A stretch of DNA of 64,000 nucleotides from JAVJSD01 sp040219575 (GTDB lineage: Bacteria; Planctomycetota; Planctomycetia; Pirellulales; Pirellulaceae): NCBI GenBank assembly GCA_040219575.1, contig JAVJSD010000028.1:1-64000 (forward strand), read 5' to 3'. Position 1 is the first letter of the stretch. Every line of letters starts with the position of its first letter. Position numbers and translations under genes: made by a program. Below the pieces are notes generated by a model that saw only the letters and a program-made list of their open reading frames with translations, made no database searches and had not been told where the DNA came from. Of the stretch, positions 34,816 through 43,785 are shown piece after piece.

Positions 34816-36207
34816 ATGAACGGCCGCCAACTGCAGAAACTCGGTGTCCCGCGGGACTGCGTCAAGGAGGCGGTCGCCGCCGTGCAGGCGGCTGCGCAGT
34901 CGGGAAAGGTGAAGGGCAAGCAGATCAAACACCATATCCAGGCGGTGCTGGAGAAGCCGGAGGGATTCACCGCCGACGAGCACTACGGCGTGCTGGCGCG
35001 GGCGCTGATTGAAGATCGGGAGTTCGTCCGAGCGGAGCCGGTGAAGTACCAGACGTGGGGCGCCGAGGGCATCGACGAGGCCTCGCACGCGCAGATGCGG
35101 CAGGCGTGCGGCGTGCCGGTGGCGGCGGCCGGCGCGCTGATGCCCGATGCCCACGTCGGCTACGGTCTGCCGATCGGCGGCGTACTGGCTTGCGACAAGG
35201 CGGTGATTCCGTATGCGGTGGGCGTCGACATCGCCTGCCGCATGAAGCTGTCGGTGCTCGACGCGCCGCCGGAGACGATCGACTCGCAATTCTCACGCTT
35301 CCAGCAGGCGCTGGAGGGGGGAACGCGTTTCGGCGTCGGCTCGGAGCACGAGCGCCCGCAGCAGCACGACGTGATGGACCGCGACTGGACCGTCACCCGC
35401 ATCACCCGGGAGCGGAAGGACCGCGCCTGGAAGCAACTCGGCACGAGCGGTTCGGGGAACCACTTCGTGGAGTTCGGCGTGCTGACGGTGACGAAGCGCG
35501 ACGACCAGTTGGGCCTCGACGCCGGCCAGTACGTCGCTTTGCTCAGCCACAGCGGCAGCCGCGGCGCGGGGGCGGCGGTCTGTTCGACCTACAGCGCCAT
35601 CGCGCAGTCGCGGTTGCCCGCGAAGTACACCGACCTCGCTCGGCTCGGCTGGCTCGACCTCGACAGCGAGGCGGGCCAGGAGTACTGGGCCGCCATGAAC
35701 TTGATGGGCGACTACGCCGCCGCCAACCACGACGTGATCCACCGCCTGGTGGCCGGGCTGCTCGGCGCCGCGATCGTGGCGGGCGTCGAGAACCATCACA
35801 ACTTCGCCTGGAAGGAAATGCACGACGGCCGGGAGGTGGTGGTGCACCGCAAGGGCGCCACGCCGGCCGGCGAAGGGGTGATGGGAGTGATTCCCGGCTC
35901 GATGGCCGATCCGGCGTTCGTGGTGCGCGGTAAGGGAAACGCCGCCTCGCTGGCGTCGGCCTCGCACGGCGCGGGCCGCCGGATGTCGCGCACGAAGGCC
36001 AAGGACATGTACAGCTGGAAGGCGGTGAAGAACGATCTGGAGAAGAAGGGCGTTCGCGTTCTTTCGGCCGGCGCCGACGAGGTCCCGGGTGTCTACAAGG
36101 ACATTCGCGAGGTGATGCGGCAGCAGGCCGATCTGGTCGACGTCGTCGCCCGATTCGATCCCAAGATCGTCAAGATGTGCGACGACGGCAGCAAGCCGGA
36201 GGACTGA
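34816..36207 (+). CDS. rtcB: RtcB-type RNA ligase
   Basis: This 463-residue GTP- and manganese-dependent RNA ligase joins 2',3'-cyclic or 3'-phosphate ends to 5'-OH ends in RNA repair. Metal and catalytic positions are present: MPDAHVGYGLPIGG (Asp), YAVGVDIACRM (Cys), GTSGSGNHFVEFG (His), ALLSHSGSRGAG (His), VENHHNFAW (His) and the guanylylated His in ASHGAGRRMSRTKA. The ATG at 34816 follows AAAGGAAG. No rtcA, archease or rtcR gene adjoins it. It is convergent with the exonuclease gene, 27 bases apart. Confidence 0.94.
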   Translation: MNGRQLQKLGVPRDCVKEAVAAVQAAAQSGKVKGKQIKHHIQAVLEKPEGFTADEHYGVLARALIEDREFVRAEPVKYQTWGAEGIDEASHAQMRQACGVPVAAAGALMPDAHVGYGLPIGGVLACDKAVIPYAVGVDIACRMKLSVLDAPPETIDSQFSRFQQALEGGTRFGVGSEHERPQQHDVMDRDWTVTRITRERKDRAWKQLGTSGSGNHFVEFGVLTVTKRDDQLGLDAGQYVALLSHSGSRGAGAAVCSTYSAIAQSRLPAKYTDLARLGWLDLDSEAGQEYWAAMNLMGDYAAANHDVIHRLVAGLLGAAIVAGVENHHNFAWKEMHDGREVVVHRKGATPAGEGVMGVIPGSMADPAFVVRGKGNAASLASASHGAGRRMSRTKAKDMYSWKAVKNDLEKKGVRVLSAGADEVPGVYKDIREVMRQQADLVDVVARFDPKIVKMCDDGSKPED

Positions 36208-36234
36208 TACGAGCCCGCGCACCCCGTGAACGCA

Positions 36235-37137
36235 TCATGCCCCCTGGTCGGAGGAATGGCCGACCTCCGATTCCTCGGCCGTTGCATCCGCGGCGGCATC
36301 CTGGCCCGGTTGTTGGTCGGCGGCGTTTTCCCAGGGGTTTTCCCAATCGCCCCAGCCGTCGAGGTACGCGCGGTAGGCGGCGGAGTGTTCGGCGCGCTCC
36401 TCCAGCCAGGCGTGCGCCTCGGCCACGCGCTGCTGCTCCTGCTCGAGCGTCAGCCAACCGAGCATTACGGCGGTCCGCAGGAACACAAAGTAGGTGTCCA
36501 GCACGTCGCAACGGCAGTAGTCGTTGATCTCGACCAACCGGCCTTCGTTGTACAGATCCTGCACCATGTAGCCCTGAACGTCGATTTTCCCCGGTTTGCC
36601 GAGAATGTTGGCGATCAGGTTCAGGCCGCCGTTGAAGCGGGCCGCGCCGAAGTTGGTGAGGATGTCGTGAAGATCGAGGTGGGCGTCGGTGTTGTAGCGA
36701 TTGCGCGCCTGTTCGTAGGTCTTGCCGGCGAGATTGAACCAGTTGGGCAGGCTCAGGCCGTAGCGGAAGGCGGCCAGCTCCATCAGCGGGAGGTCGAAGG
36801 TTCGGCCGTTGAAAGTGACCAGGGTCGGGCGGCGGTACGCCTCCCAGCCTCGCCAGAAATTCTCGGTGATCACGTGCGAGCGGAATTCGGGCTCGTCGAG
36901 CGTCACCAGGTCGAGCAGCCGAAAATCGGCCGAAACCTTGGCGGCCGCCACCGAAACGGGCACCTGGTAGGTGTAGGGGATGAAGTCCGAATCGTATTTG
37001 GCGATCAATTCGTCCCGGTAACGGCGAATTGATTCCTGCGGGTCGAGCGTCGGATCGCCATAGCGGACCTTGCTCACCAGCCGGCCGTCGGCCACACTTT
37101 CCACGTCAAAGACCAGATATCGAACCTGTGCGGCCAT
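36235..37137 (-). CDS. Predicted 3'-5' exonuclease (PolB-like exonuclease domain)
   Basis: This 300-residue DnaQ-superfamily nuclease-like protein is of the predicted PolB-exo type. The metal-binding acidic residues lie in RYLVFDVESVADG (D-x-E), TLVTFNGRTFDLPLME, LHDILTNFG (Asp) and INDYCRCDVLDTYFVF (Asp). This pattern fits proofreading-type exonucleases acting on single strands. The C-terminal tail is acidic and Gln/Ala-rich (ADQQPGQDAAADATAEES) and probably disordered. No polymerase domain is attached. It is convergent with rtcB and divergent from infC. Confidence 0.9.
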   Translation of the reverse strand: MAAQVRYLVFDVESVADGRLVSKVRYGDPTLDPQESIRRYRDELIAKYDSDFIPYTYQVPVSVAAAKVSADFRLLDLVTLDEPEFRSHVITENFWRGWEAYRRPTLVTFNGRTFDLPLMELAAFRYGLSLPNWFNLAGKTYEQARNRYNTDAHLDLHDILTNFGAARFNGGLNLIANILGKPGKIDVQGYMVQDLYNEGRLVEINDYCRCDVLDTYFVFLRTAVMLGWLTLEQEQQRVAEAHAWLEERAEHSAAYRAYLDGWGDWENPWENAADQQPGQDAAADATAEESEVGHSSDQGA

Positions 37138-37257
37138 CGCGAATCCTTGCCAGCGTTGGAGTTGCCGCCCAGCCTACCAGAACCGCCCCGGTCCTGCACC
37201 AGTTCGACCGGGAAGGCGCGCCGACGCACGTCCGTGAAAAAAATGCAAGGATTCTGG

Positions 37258-37287
37258 TTGACGGTCGGGCGGTGCTTGCCCGATACT
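37258..37287 (+). promoter_or_regulatory. Putative sigma-70-type promoter of infC
   Basis: TTGACG (37258-37263) and GATACT (37282-37287) are separated by 18 bases, about 100 bases before the infC start. The hexamers match the sigma-70 consensus at 5 and 4 of 6 positions. A small hairpin TCGGGC/GCCCGA lies in the spacer. Confidence 0.4.
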
Positions 37288-37368
37288 TTTGTGTTGGTTT
37301 TGACGATCGGTACGATGTTGACGGCCCCTTGGGCGTGGTGTCCAGCGGCTGCGTCGCATCACCTCAAT

Positions 37369-37388
37369 AGGAAAGGAAAGCAACAATC
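37369..37388 (+). promoter_or_regulatory. infC ribosome binding site favouring an ATC start
   Basis: AGGAAAGGAAAG (37369-37380) lies five bases before an in-frame ATC (37386) but fourteen before the GTG (37395). IF-3 genes classically use rare AUU/AUC/AUA starts for autoregulation, so the ATC is the more likely initiator. Confidence 0.55.
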
Positions 37389-37886
37389 GATCGCGTGCAA
37401 ACTCGGGTAAACGAGCAGATTCGGATCTCGCCGATCCGTGTAATCTCGGAGGAAGGCGAGCAGCTCGGAATTCTTCCCACGGAGGAGGCGCTCAATCGGG
37501 CGCGTGAAGCAGGATTCGATCTTGTCGAGGTGGCGCCCAACGAAAGGCCGCCTGTCTGCCGAATCATGGATTACGGCAAGTACAAATACGACAAGAGCAA
37601 GAAGCAGAAGCACTCCACTCACCAGACGAAGACGAAAGAGATTCGCCTGCGGCCCAAAACCGGTACGCACGACATCGACTTCAAGGTGAAGCAGGCGGTG
37701 AGCTTCCTGCAGCACAAAGACAAGGTGCAGGTCACCGTCATCTTCCGCGGCCGCGAAATGGCCCACATCGAGGAAGGCCGGAAGGTGATGGAGGGCGTGA
37801 TTAAGGTGCTCGAGGAGCATGGCAAGCTGGAGAGCGCTCCGTCGCAGCATGCCCGCCGCATGATGTGCACGATCGCACCGAAGTAA
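37386..37886 (+). CDS. infC: Translation initiation factor IF-3
   Basis: This is IF-3 of about 166 residues (163 from the GTG at 37395). It binds the 30S subunit, prevents premature 50S joining and checks start-codon choice. RVNEQIRISPIRVISEEGEQ and LVEVAPNERPPVCRIMDYGK mark the N-domain; RLRPKTGTHDIDFKVKQAVS followed by VIFRGREMAHIEEG marks the C-domain, ending at CTIAPK. Upstream in-frame codons and a well-placed purine run suggest ATC initiation, as in other IF-3 genes. Unusually, rpmI and rplT do not follow: the next gene is a secreted unknown. Confidence 0.95.
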   Translation: MDRVQTRVNEQIRISPIRVISEEGEQLGILPTEEALNRAREAGFDLVEVAPNERPPVCRIMDYGKYKYDKSKKQKHSTHQTKTKEIRLRPKTGTHDIDFKVKQAVSFLQHKDKVQVTVIFRGREMAHIEEGRKVMEGVIKVLEEHGKLESAPSQHARRMMCTIAPK

Positions 37887-37972
37887 CAGGCGAGCCCGCC
37901 GCGCCGTCGCGACGCCTTGTCGGGCGACGGCCCTTGGGCTGCATGGTTCACGTCAATCTCTCGGGGACTCTC

Positions 37973-38848
37973 ATGCGCAGCATGTGCGTGTTGTTATTTG
38001 CGTCGATGGTCGCCTGGACCGCCAGCGCGGGTTTGCTCTTCGCGCAGTCCGATGCGGCCGAAGCACGGCTTTCGATCGCCTGGGCCGATCGCTATCTGAC
38101 GATTTCGAGTCCCGACTTGCCCGGCCGCGAGATGCGGGTGATGTACCTCGAGGCGTATTGCCGGCCGGGATCGACCGACCGCGACTGGGGTGAGACCGTC
38201 ATCCGCCACCGCTCGGAACTGGAGTCCATCGACAAGCAGACCGGCGTGATCCGGCTGCGCGACACGCTCGAAGACGGAGTCGTCGTGCGGCACACCATCA
38301 CACCCGGCAAGGACGAGGTCGACTTTCGCCTCGTGGCGCACAACCCGACCAAGACGGCTTCCGAGGCGCACTGGGCTCAGCCGTGCATTCGGGTGGGCGC
38401 CTTCACGGGATGCCCCACCGATGACGCGCGGACGCTCGTTCCGCAATACGCGCGGAAGTGCTTTCTGCAACTCGACGGCAAGATTGTGCGGATGCCGACC
38501 GAACCCTGGGCCAGCCAGGCACGGTACATCCCCGGACAGGTGTATTGCCCGCGGCACGTCGATCGCGACGACGTCAATCCGCGGCCGCTCAGCGAACTGG
38601 TTCCCTCCGGCGGACTGACCGGCTGTTACTCGGCCGACGAAAAATCGATGATGGCGGTCGCCTGGGAGCCGTATCAGGAGATCTTTCTCGGCGTGATCAC
38701 CTGCATCCACAGCGACTTCCGCATCGGCGGCCTCGCCCCGGGCGAGACCAAACGGATTCGCGGCAAGATGTACTTCGTCGACGCCGACCAGGCGGCTCTG
38801 CTGGATCGCTACTACCGCGACTTCCCCGAGCACAAGCCGCGCAAGTGA
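37973..38848 (+). CDS. Secreted protein of unknown function
   Basis: This 291-residue protein has a signal peptide (MRSMCVLLFASMVAWTASAG followed by LLFAQSDA) and a mature part with several aromatic clusters (EAHWAQPCIRVGAFTGCP, ACYSADEK-like CYSADEKSMMAVAWEPYQEI). It resembles planctomycete proteins of the DUF1080-rich secreted sets only in general character; I do not recognise a family. GGGGAC lies before the ATG at 37973, and an ATG 10 codons upstream is an alternative. It follows infC by 86 bases on the same strand and precedes proB by 77. Confidence 0.75.
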   Translation: MRSMCVLLFASMVAWTASAGLLFAQSDAAEARLSIAWADRYLTISSPDLPGREMRVMYLEAYCRPGSTDRDWGETVIRHRSELESIDKQTGVIRLRDTLEDGVVVRHTITPGKDEVDFRLVAHNPTKTASEAHWAQPCIRVGAFTGCPTDDARTLVPQYARKCFLQLDGKIVRMPTEPWASQARYIPGQVYCPRHVDRDDVNPRPLSELVPSGGLTGCYSADEKSMMAVAWEPYQEIFLGVITCIHSDFRIGGLAPGETKRIRGKMYFVDADQAALLDRYYRDFPEHKPRK

Positions 38849-38925
38849 ACTCCCGTATCTGATAGATTTGGGAGTTACGGGCGTCGCCATGGCGCCTGCC
38901 ATGTTTCCTCGCCTTTGCCGCCTTC

Positions 38926-40068
38926 ATGACCGATCTCGTTCGACAGGAAATCGCCGCCTCGGCCCGACTGATCGTCGTTAAAGTCGGCACGCGCGTGCTC
39001 ACCCAGGCCGACGGCACGCTCGACAACGAGCGGATCGACCGCCTGGCCGAAGAACTGAACGAAATCATCGAGTCGGGCCGCCGCGCGGTGCTGGTCTCCA
39101 GCGGCGCGGTCGGCGCGGGGATGAGCCAACTCGGCATCCAGCGTCGCCCCACGGGACTCGCGCAGTTGCAGGCGGTGGCGGCCGTCGGACAGGCGAAATT
39201 GATCGAAGCCTACGACCGCACGCTGCGCAAGCACGGGCGGCACGCGGCGCAGGTGCTGCTCACCGTCGGCGACTTCGACGACCGCACCCGTTACCTCAAC
39301 GTCCGCAACACGCTGCTGGCCCTGCTGGAATACGGCGCGGTGCCGATCATCAACGAGAACGACACCGTGGCGGTGGACGAGTTGATGGCCACTTTCGGCG
39401 ACAACGATCGCCTGGCGGCGATGGTCACCAATCTGATTCGCGCGCCGCTGCTGGTGATCTTGTCCGACGTCGACGGCCTGTACGACGGCGACCCGGCCGA
39501 TCCCAACTCAACACTGATCGGCAACGTCCCCCGACTCGACGAGGTCGTCAACGGCTACGTTCGCGACAGGGCGACCGGGTTGAGCAAGGGGGGCATGGCC
39601 AGCAAGTTGAACGCCGCCCGCATCGCCACCACGGCTGGCGAGAGCGTGATCATCGCCAGCGGCCGCAAGCCGGGCGTGCTCAGCGGCATTCTCCGCGGCG
39701 AGTCGGTCGGCACGCTGTTTCTGGCTCAGGGCAAGACGATTACGCCCTGGAAGCGGTGGCTCGGTTTTTCGGCCAGTCCCCGCGGTCGATTGTTCGTCGA
39801 CGACGGCGCGTCGCGCGCCATCACGCAACAAGGCCGCAGCCTGCTGGCGATCGGAGTCTTGTCCACCGAGGGCGGCTTCGACAAGGGCGACGTGGTGGCG
39901 CTGTGCGACAAGGCGGGACGCGAAGTCGCCCGCGGCCTGACCAACTATCCCTCGGCCGACGTCGAGCGGATCAAGGGCCTCAAGTCCGACCAGATCGCCG
40001 CCACGCTCGGCCATCAGCCCTACGAGGAAGTCATCCACCGCGACAACCTGGTGGTCACGGGGCAGTAG
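38926..40068 (+). CDS. proB: Glutamate 5-kinase with PUA domain
   Basis: This 380-residue enzyme performs the first step of proline synthesis, phosphorylating glutamate with ATP. The amino-acid-kinase domain carries VVKVGTRVLTQADG, AVLVSSGAVGAGMSQLG, INENDTVAVDEL (substrate site), FGDNDRLAAMVTNL and LLVILSDVDGLYDGDP. The C-terminal PUA domain follows from about residue 285 (SPRGRLFVDDGASRAITQQG). Length fits full-size bacterial ProB. proA is not adjacent. Two bases after the stop begins the flank of a REP-like element that recurs behind the DUF3754 gene. Confidence 0.95.
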   Translation: MTDLVRQEIAASARLIVVKVGTRVLTQADGTLDNERIDRLAEELNEIIESGRRAVLVSSGAVGAGMSQLGIQRRPTGLAQLQAVAAVGQAKLIEAYDRTLRKHGRHAAQVLLTVGDFDDRTRYLNVRNTLLALLEYGAVPIINENDTVAVDELMATFGDNDRLAAMVTNLIRAPLLVILSDVDGLYDGDPADPNSTLIGNVPRLDEVVNGYVRDRATGLSKGGMASKLNAARIATTAGESVIIASGRKPGVLSGILRGESVGTLFLAQGKTITPWKRWLGFSASPRGRLFVDDGASRAITQQGRSLLAIGVLSTEGGFDKGDVVALCDKAGREVARGLTNYPSADVERIKGLKSDQIAATLGHQPYEEVIHRDNLVVTGQ

Positions 40069-40069
40069 T

Positions 40070-40190
40070 GTATTGTGAGGGCTTGATCTTCGAGTAGCTG
40101 AACTCGTGAGAGTTCAGCGGTTCGTGACGACGCCTGAGCTTCCAGAAGTCTCACGACTTCTGCTACCCCCATTCTTAGCTGTCACGGGGC
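40070..40190. repeat. REP-like double hairpin with conserved flanks, copy behind proB
   Basis: The left unit, with GAACTC-GTGA-GAGTTC, is at 40094-40117 and the right unit, with GAAGTC-TCAC-GACTTC, is at 40143-40166. The flanks TGTGAGGGCTTGATC and GCTACCCCCATTCTTAGCTG are shared with the copy at 45.86-45.99 kb. It lies directly behind the proB stop. Confidence 0.8.
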
Positions 40191-40304
40191 ATTAGCCCGC
40201 CACGTCACGCGCCCTGCAGATGCCGCAGCTGACGGGATTGCCGACCACGCAGTACGTGCGGAGCGTCCAATGACGCCCGTGGCGCCGGCGAGAAAAACTC
40301 TCAC
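40182..40304 (-). pseudogene. Truncated NAD-dependent epimerase remnant
   Basis: A GTG start at 40304 preceded by a strong GAAGGAGC encodes VRVFLAGATGVIGR, the Rossmann glycine motif (GATGVIG) that opens NAD(P)-dependent sugar-nucleotide epimerases and related reductases of about 300 residues. After this the frame diverges into sequence without family resemblance and stops after 41 codons. The simplest reading is a gene deleted down to its first exons' worth of codons, leaving the initiation region. The REP-like repeat borders its 3' end. Confidence 0.6.
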
Positions 40305-40477
40305 GGGAAGCTCCTTCAAGTGGGGTATCGAAACCGGAAGCACCGGGATTCCCCCACTACGACGAGGCAGCCGCTCCGTGTGTGACAGAGGGTTTAAGAA
40401 AAATCGCCCGGAGCAAGGGAGCGCACCGGAGCGTGTGCGACCCGACGGCGCGTCGCCCGATCCAAGGGACGTCGCCC

Positions 40478-43400
40478 TCACTTCAGCGTTTCCAGATAGT
40501 CCAGGAGATCGGCCACTTCCTGGGCGGTCATGTCGCGGAGCAAGAGCTCCGGCATCAAGGAGGTCCGCTGCGGAGCCGTGAATTCGATGTCGGCCACGGC
40601 GATCTCGTTCAGCTTGTCCTGGGCGTCGCGCAGCACAAGCTTCTGGTTGTCGCGCGAGACCAGCAGTCCGCTCAACACGCGGCCGTCCGCCGTCTCCACC
40701 AGGTGCACGACGTACTTGGGATCGATCTTCCGCGACGGATCGAGAATGCTCTCGAGCAACTGGGCCCGATTGTTCTTGCGGGCGATCGTGGTCAGTTCGG
40801 GGCCGATCTCCTTGCCTTGACCGCCGATCTTGTGGCAGTTGCGGCACTGCACGCCGGTCGCCTCGAAATACAATTGCTTCCCGCGCGCGACATCGCCCTC
40901 CATCTTCAACAGCGCGGTGACATCCACGACCGTGCCAAGTCGCTTGGTGCGCTGCTGCTCGGGGACGAAACGTTCAAACAGATCCCGCACCGCCGCATTG
41001 GCATGCGCCACGCCCAGCGCCACCGCCTGGTCTTTCATCGGGCCGGTGAGCGACTGTTGATCGATCGCTCGCAACAGCATCAGTCCGCCGCTGGGCGAAT
41101 CGAGGAGTTGCGAGACGACGGCGCCGGTCTGCTCCTCGGGCCGCGGATTGTCTCCGGCATCGACCAACTGCGCCAGCTGGGCGCGTTGCCGCTCGCGCAG
41201 ACGCGCGGCGCGATCGGCGCGGCGAGGATCGTCGTCGGCCAATGGCAGGCTTTCCAGCCATTGGTGCATCAGGTCGAGGCCTTCCACGTCGACCACGGAC
41301 GACCCGAAGTGCGGCATCCGGCCGCGCCCCAGCTTCGCCATGCGGTAGTACAACACACTGCGGTAGGGATCGCCGGGCGTCATGATCTCGGCGCCCACGA
41401 TGTCGAACGTGCCTTGCGTGGGCCGCTGCTCGAGAATGTTCGCTTGTTTCAGCGTGTACTCGTGCCGAATGTCGAACGCGGCCGATCCGCCGCCGCCGCG
41501 ACGATGGCAGTGGGCGCAGTTCACGTGCAAGTACGCCCGAGCCCGCGACTCCAGGTCGGCCGATTCGTCGCCCGGATCCACCAGCAGCGGATGCTCCTGG
41601 GGAACGGGCTGCTCGAACAGGCCGATGTGCGACAGCGTGGCGAGTTGATCGGCGGCCCCACCGCCGTAGTCCTGCGTGCGGTCGAGTTGCTCGGGATGGA
41701 AAGCGTGAATCGAACCGGCCCGCGTCGTATGGCACAGCAGGCATTCGCTGCGACTGGCGAGATGCCAGGATTGCTTCCTCACGCCTCCCACGGCGGCCGG
41801 ATCGCGGATCTCGAGCGTCTTGTCGAAACCGTCCTCGGGCGAGAGTTCGGCGTCGGTCTGCTCGTCGTTCCAGAGGTAGTTGTAGGCCTCCCAGGCGTCG
41901 CCGTGGCGGTGCAGAATCTGCGTCTCGAGACGGCGTCGGCTGGCCGGATCGCCGACTTCCATCTCGATCGAAATCGTCTTCACCAGCACCGTGTCGATGG
42001 GAAAGTCCCACTGGCCTTCGATGTAGCCGACCTGCACGTTCGTCTTGTCGTACACGCCAAGCTGCTGGAGTCCCGGTACGGCGATCAGCCGCTCGGTCGA
42101 TGCCCCGTCGGTCCACATCTCGGCGTTGATGCTGTAGGGAATCACTCCCGCCGCCGGCTTGTGCTCCGCGACCGAGTCGAACAGTCCGGTTTCGCTCAGC
42201 TTGCGGGGAAAGTCGGGATTCGCCCCCGATTCGGGGTTGGGTTTGAGCGTCCAGACGCCGCCCGTGTAATCGAGAATCAGCAGTTCGCCCTGCCCGTCGA
42301 CTTCGAACGAGATGACCTGCAACGTGGTGTCGGCCAGTTCCTCGACGGAGGTCGTCTGCACGCCGTCGTGACGCGCCGCCCACAGTTTGCCGGTGACGTA
42401 ATCGCCGTAGATGTAGGCGCCGCGGAGTTTCTCGTGCTGCTGGCCGTGATACACCACGCCGCCGGTGATCGACCGCGCCTCGGTGTGGGAATGCTCGACC
42501 GTCGGAGGGGAAATGGCCGTCGGTCCACGCGTTCGCTCGCGATGCACCGGCTGACTTCCCTCGACCAGGCTCCAACCGTAGTTGGCGGCCTTCTCGACGC
42601 GGTACACCAACTCCCACATCTCCCAACCAACGTCGCCGACCCACAGGGCGCCGGTCACCGGATCGAAGCTCATCTTCCAGGGATTGCGGAAACCGTAGGC
42701 CCACACCTCGGGTCGCGCGTCGTCGGTTTGCACGAACGGATTGTCGCGCGGAACCGAGTACAACTTGCCCGCCGCCGGATGATCGACGTCGATGCGCATG
42801 ACGGTGGCCCGCAAGTCGCCGATGTCCTGCCCGGTGTTGAAGCCGTCGGGCGGGAAGGAGCCGCCGCCGTCGCCGGCGGAGATGTACAGGTAGCCGTCGG
42901 GGCCAAACTTCAGGCAGCCGCCGTTGTGTCCACCGGAAGGCCAGGTGAGCAGAATCTCCTCGCTATCCGGTAAGACGCGCGGCGGGTCTTGGCGATCGAC
43001 CCGGAACTGCGACACGCGCGTGCCGTCCTCGATTCCCTGCTTCTGCACGTAGCAGACAAAGCAGATGCCGTTGCGGCGGAAGTTCGGATGAAACGTCAGG
43101 CCGTAGGCCCGATAGAAGCCCTCCACCTCCGTCGCCAAATCGACCATCAACTCGGGCTGGGGGTTATTCTCGGCGGTGGGTGGTTCGATGGAGAAGATCT
43201 TGCCGCCGACCTCGACCACGAACAGGCGATCGGTTCCCGGAGCGCGGGTGATATCGACGGGCTGCTCGAACGTCAACTCCGGCGCCAGTCGCTCGACGAC
43301 GTAGGGCGGAGGAGGCACGAGCGTGCCGGTGATTCGGGAGGCGGTCCAGGGTTGACGCTGCTTCAGCCCGATCACCGGCTTTTCGCCGCGCGGCGTGGTC

Positions 43401-43525
43401 GTGTCGTCTTCCCGGTCGGCGCCGTACGCCGCACACGCAGCCATCAGCGGCACGGCGAGGAGAACCGCGACGCACAACAGTTGCGAACGCGCCGCCGGAC
43501 GAGGAGCTTGCGTAGACCGAATCAT
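40478..43525 (-). CDS. Secreted PQQ-type sugar-dehydrogenase/cytochrome c fusion
   Basis: This 1015-residue protein has a hydrophobic signal segment (LLCVAVLLAVPLMAACAAYG). Residues about 60-440 resemble the glucose/sorbosone dehydrogenase propeller (FEQPVDITRAPGTDRLFVVE, GGHNGGCLKFGPDGYLYI, ATVMRIDVDHPA, GYGFRNPWKM-like YGFRNPWKMSFDP). A central unassigned region contains CLLCH and CAHCHRRGG, and the C-terminus is a planctomycete haem-binding domain with CRNCHKIGGQGKEIGPEL. Three C-x-x-C-H motifs therefore predict up to three c-type haems. It would be a periplasmic electron-transfer oxidoreductase acting on sugars or alcohols; substrate and cofactor are unproven. Confidence 0.88.
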   Translation of the reverse strand: MIRSTQAPRPAARSQLLCVAVLLAVPLMAACAAYGADREDDTTTPRGEKPVIGLKQRQPWTASRITGTLVPPPPYVVERLAPELTFEQPVDITRAPGTDRLFVVEVGGKIFSIEPPTAENNPQPELMVDLATEVEGFYRAYGLTFHPNFRRNGICFVCYVQKQGIEDGTRVSQFRVDRQDPPRVLPDSEEILLTWPSGGHNGGCLKFGPDGYLYISAGDGGGSFPPDGFNTGQDIGDLRATVMRIDVDHPAAGKLYSVPRDNPFVQTDDARPEVWAYGFRNPWKMSFDPVTGALWVGDVGWEMWELVYRVEKAANYGWSLVEGSQPVHRERTRGPTAISPPTVEHSHTEARSITGGVVYHGQQHEKLRGAYIYGDYVTGKLWAARHDGVQTTSVEELADTTLQVISFEVDGQGELLILDYTGGVWTLKPNPESGANPDFPRKLSETGLFDSVAEHKPAAGVIPYSINAEMWTDGASTERLIAVPGLQQLGVYDKTNVQVGYIEGQWDFPIDTVLVKTISIEMEVGDPASRRRLETQILHRHGDAWEAYNYLWNDEQTDAELSPEDGFDKTLEIRDPAAVGGVRKQSWHLASRSECLLCHTTRAGSIHAFHPEQLDRTQDYGGGAADQLATLSHIGLFEQPVPQEHPLLVDPGDESADLESRARAYLHVNCAHCHRRGGGGSAAFDIRHEYTLKQANILEQRPTQGTFDIVGAEIMTPGDPYRSVLYYRMAKLGRGRMPHFGSSVVDVEGLDLMHQWLESLPLADDDPRRADRAARLRERQRAQLAQLVDAGDNPRPEEQTGAVVSQLLDSPSGGLMLLRAIDQQSLTGPMKDQAVALGVAHANAAVRDLFERFVPEQQRTKRLGTVVDVTALLKMEGDVARGKQLYFEATGVQCRNCHKIGGQGKEIGPELTTIARKNNRAQLLESILDPSRKIDPKYVVHLVETADGRVLSGLLVSRDNQKLVLRDAQDKLNEIAVADIEFTAPQRTSLMPELLLRDMTAQEVADLLDYLETLK

Positions 43526-43665
43526 GAAACAACCTGGGAGGGAGAATGCACGGGGCGAGACTTTGTGGGCGGGCTATACAGCCTACTTTGCGCCTGTGGT
43601 CTGGCCCCGTCAACCGGTTTTCCGCCCGAACGGCGACCCGGCGCGACGGGATCGCCGTGAACACG

Positions 43666-43695
43666 AAAAACCCCGGCGGGAAAACCCGCCGGGGT
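43666..43695 (-). terminator. Rho-independent terminator of the STAS gene
   Basis: On the minus strand an 11-base-pair stem, ACCCCGGCGGG with CCCGCCGGGGT around AAAA, is followed by a run of five T. It lies about 75 bases behind the STAS-gene stop. Confidence 0.85.
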
Positions 43696-43740
43696 GATAA
43701 GCTATTCATCTCGTGACGCGGTGGCGACGCTCGGCGCCGT

Positions 43741-43785
43741 CAAACGAATCAACGTCAACCGAATCAGCGTCAACCGAACCAACCC
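43741..43785. repeat. Direct repeat of a 15-base GTCAACCGAATCAGC-like unit
   Basis: Three imperfect 15-base units span the end of the STAS gene; the gene's stop codon lies inside one, and the units continue just beyond. They may have extended or trimmed the C-terminus. Confidence 0.5.
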
